From contig NZ_FOQY01000021.1 in assembly GCF_900113865.1 (NCBI RefSeq), positions 1 through 64,000 on the forward strand: a stretch of DNA of 64,000 nucleotides, written 5' to 3'. Below are positions 62,061-64,000 of this stretch, in pieces. This DNA comes from Streptosporangium canum. Lineage in GTDB: Bacteria; Actinomycetota; Actinomycetes; Streptosporangiales; Streptosporangiaceae. A program made the position numbers and the translations under genes. The notes under the pieces are model-generated. The model did no database searches, was not told where the DNA came from, and worked only from the letters and a program-made list of their open reading frames with translations. Within the stretch, counting starts at the first letter, position 1. Each line of letters opens with the position of its first letter.

Positions 62061-64000
62061 CTACAGCGCGCGGACCCTCCGGGCCGCGGCCACCATGTTC
62101 CGCAGGCTCGCCTCGGTCTCGGCGTAGCCCCGCGTCTTCAGCCCGCAGTCGGGATTGACCCAGAGCCGCTCCGGCTCGACCGCCCGGACCGCCAGCCGGA
62201 GCGCCCGCTCGATCTCGTCGGTCTCCGGCACCCGGGGGGAGTGGATGTCGTAGACGCCCGGCCCGATCCCGCGGGTGTACCCGGCGGCGCGCAGGTCCTC
62301 CAGCAGCTCCATCCCGGACCTGGCCGCCTCGACGCTGGTCACGTCCGCGTCCAGGTCGCCGATGGCGCCGATGATCTCGCCGAACTCCGAGTAGCACATG
62401 TGCGTGTGGATCTGCGTGGAGTCCGACACCCCCGAGGTCGCCAGCCGGAACGCGGCGACCGCCCACGCCAGGTAGGCGGCGTGCCCGGCCGCCCGGAGCG
62501 GCAGCAGCTCCCGCAGCGCGGGCTCGTCGACCTGGATGATCCGGATGCCCGCCGCCTCCAGGTCGCGGATCTCGTCCCGCAGCGCCAGCGCCACCTGCCG
62601 TGCGGTCTCGGACAGCGGCTGGTCCTCCCGGACGAACGACCAGGCCAGCATGGTCACCGGTCCGGTCAGCATGCCCTTGACCGGCCTGCCGGTCCGGGAC
62701 TGGGCGTAGACGGCCCAGCCCACCGTCATCGGCTCCGGCCTGGCCACGTCCCCGAACAGGATGGGCGGCCGGACGCACCGGGTGCCGTACGACTGCACCC
62801 AGCCGTGCTCGGTGGCCGCGTAGCCGTCGAGCTGCTCGGCGAAGTACTGGACCATGTCGTTGCGCTCGGGCTCGCCGTGGACCAGCACGTCCAGCCCGAT
62901 GTCCTCCTGCAGTGCGATCACCGAGTCGATCTCGGCCCGCATCGCCGCCTCGTATCCGGCCCGGTCGATCCGGCCCCCCCGGAGATCGGCGCGGGCCCGC
63001 CGTACCGCGTCCGTCTGCGGGAACGAGCCGATCGTGGTCGTGGGCAGCGGCGGCAGTCCCAGCGACGCGCGCTGGATCACCGCCCGCTCCGCGTGGGCGG
63101 CCCGTGCCGTCCCCTCGCCCAGCGCCGCCAGCCGGGCCCGCATCCGCCCGTCCACCGGAGCCCTCACCGGTACGGCGGGCACGACCGCGCCGGGTCCCTC
63201 CCGCATCGCGCGGCCGATCGCCACGACCTCCGCCACCTTCTGCCTGGCGAACGCCAGCCCCTCCGGCACCGCCGTCTCCCGCTCCACGTCGAGGGGGACG
63301 TGCATCAGCGAGCAGGAGGTGGAGATCACCACCTCCCCGGCCAGCCCGAGCAGCGCCGCGCAGGTGGACAGCGCGGCGGGCAGCTCGGTCCGCCAGACGT
63401 TACGGCCGTTCACCACCCCCGCCACCACGGACTTGGCCGCCATCCCGGGGGTGGAGGCCACCGCCGCCAGGTTGCCGGGACCGGCGACGAAGTCCAGGCC
63501 GACGGCCTCGACGCGGGTCGCGGCCAGCACGGGGAGCGCGGCGCCGATCTCGCCGAAGTAGGTGGCGACCAGCAGCCGCGGGCGGTGGCTGAGCCCGCCC
63601 AGGTGCTCATAGGCGCGGGCGAGCGCCTTCAGCTCCTCCGCCGACCGGTCCGCGGCCAGTGCCGGCTCGTCGAGCTGGACCTCGGTGACCCCGGCGGTGG
63701 CCAGCCGCTCCAGCAGCTCGGCGTAGACGTCGAGCAGGTCGTCCAGGAGCCGCAGCGGGGCGAAGGCGGGGTCGGCGGACTTGGCCAGCAGCAGGTAGGT
63801 GAGCGGGCCGACCAGCACCGGCCTGGTCTCGATCCCCAGCTCCCTGGCCTGGCCGTACTCCGCCAAAGGCTTGTCCCAGGTCAGCCGGAACCGCGTCTGC
63901 GGGCCCACCTCCGGCACGAGGTAGTGGTAGTTGGTGTCGAACCACTTGGTCATCTCCAGGGGGGCGATTCCCCGGGCGCCGCGTGCCATGGCGAAGTAGC
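62061..64000 (-). CDS. metE: Cobalamin-independent methionine synthase, 3' part (start beyond window)
   Basis: About 645 C-terminal residues of a 750-residue-class enzyme that methylates homocysteine using polyglutamyl methyltetrahydrofolate. The right edge cuts the gene near [21 protein letters not shown], so roughly the first 100 residues are missing. Zinc and homocysteine ligands are in [13 protein letters not shown] and [14 protein letters not shown]; the tandem barrel halves meet near [16 protein letters not shown]. Any cobalamin riboswitch would be outside the window. Confidence 0.96.
   Translation of the reverse strand, partial: YFAMARGARGIAPLEMTKWFDTNYHYLVPEVGPQTRFRLTWDKPLAEYGQARELGIETRPVLVGPLTYLLLAKSADPAFAPLRLLDDLLDVYAELLERLATAGVTEVQLDEPALAADRSAEELKALARAYEHLGGLSHRPRLLVATYFGEIGAALPVLAATRVEAVGLDFVAGPGNLAAVASTPGMAAKSVVAGVVNGRNVWRTELPAALSTCAALLGLAGEVVISTSCSLMHVPLDVERETAVPEGLAFARQKVAEVVAIGRAMREGPGAVVPAVPVRAPVDGRMRARLAALGEGTARAAHAERAVIQRASLGLPPLPTTTIGSFPQTDAVRRARADLRGGRIDRAGYEAAMRAEIDSVIALQEDIGLDVLVHGEPERNDMVQYFAEQLDGYAATEHGWVQSYGTRCVRPPILFGDVARPEPMTVGWAVYAQSRTGRPVKGMLTGPVTMLAWSFVREDQPLSETARQVALALRDEIRDLEAAGIRIIQVDEPALRELLPLRAAGHAAYLAWAVAAFRLATSGVSDSTQIHTHMCYSEFGEIIGAIGDLDADVTSVEAARSGMELLEDLRAAGYTRGIGPGVYDIHSPRVPETDEIERALRLAVRAVEPERLWVNPDCGLKTRGYAETEASLRNMVAAARRVRAL

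Overview
The window is high-GC actinobacterial chromosome. GTG starts are frequent, stop/start overlaps of the ATGA or GTGA type are common, and the gene order folC - ndk - mreBCD - mrdA - rodA - two radical-SAM-family genes - rne/rng - rplU - rpmA - obgE - proB - proA - nadD - rsfS is a typical actinomycete arrangement. AfsR-type regulators, an ECF41 sigma factor, WYL, TetR and XRE-cupin regulators, and a family known from Streptomyces (SCO6745) fit a large-genome sporulating actinomycete. My best guess is Streptosporangiaceae; this rests on gene order and gene style only, not on a database search.

Positions 1-27850 are a conserved core. The end of an rRNA operon (5S) and its terminator are followed by folC and a DUF4233 gene, a polytopic membrane protein, ndk, the elongation operon mreB-mreC-mreD-mrdA-rodA, a phosphotransferase-like gene, a two-gene radical SAM unit, RNase E/G, ribosomal proteins L21 and L27 with the GTPase Obg, proline synthesis (proB, proA), a DoxX-like pair, a Ser/Thr kinase, an M48 peptidase, nadD, rsfS and a phosphoglycerate-mutase-like phosphatase. 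In the elongation operon, mreD/mrdA and mrdA/rodA are each bridged by a very short reading frame that overlaps both neighbours by four bases.

Positions 27932-45163 are framed by two identical tRNA-Ala(GGC) genes in the same orientation. Each is followed by the same roughly 75-bp hairpin-forming repeat; a third copy of the repeat stands alone at 49469. The 17 kb between the tRNAs holds regulation and transport genes: XRE-cupin regulator / DMT exporter / PaiB-like gene, an AfsR-like giant regulator, a WYL regulator with a clear palindromic operator and a divergent small protein, a two-component system, small membrane proteins, two MFS transporters, an AlaX-like editing hydrolase and an ECF41 sigma factor with a recognisable autoregulatory promoter. 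No integrase or transposase is visible.

Positions 45164-64000 are accessory in character: a membrane protein with a large repeat-rich exterior domain, an FAD monooxygenase divergent from a TetR gene with three helically phased repeats between them, an orphan HExxH protein with aspzincin (M35-like) features, a remnant of an alpha/beta hydrolase, a diacylglycerol-kinase-like gene with a duplicated 3' end, a YndJ/DUF1990/TetR module with a perfect 18-bp palindrome, a methyltransferase, an SDR/SCO6745 pair behind an orphan TetR-type operator, a lipoprotein serpin, a selenium-binding-protein-56 (methanethiol oxidase) gene with a membrane partner, and the 3' part of metE, which runs off the right edge. 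No CRISPR array, prophage or complete insertion sequence was seen.
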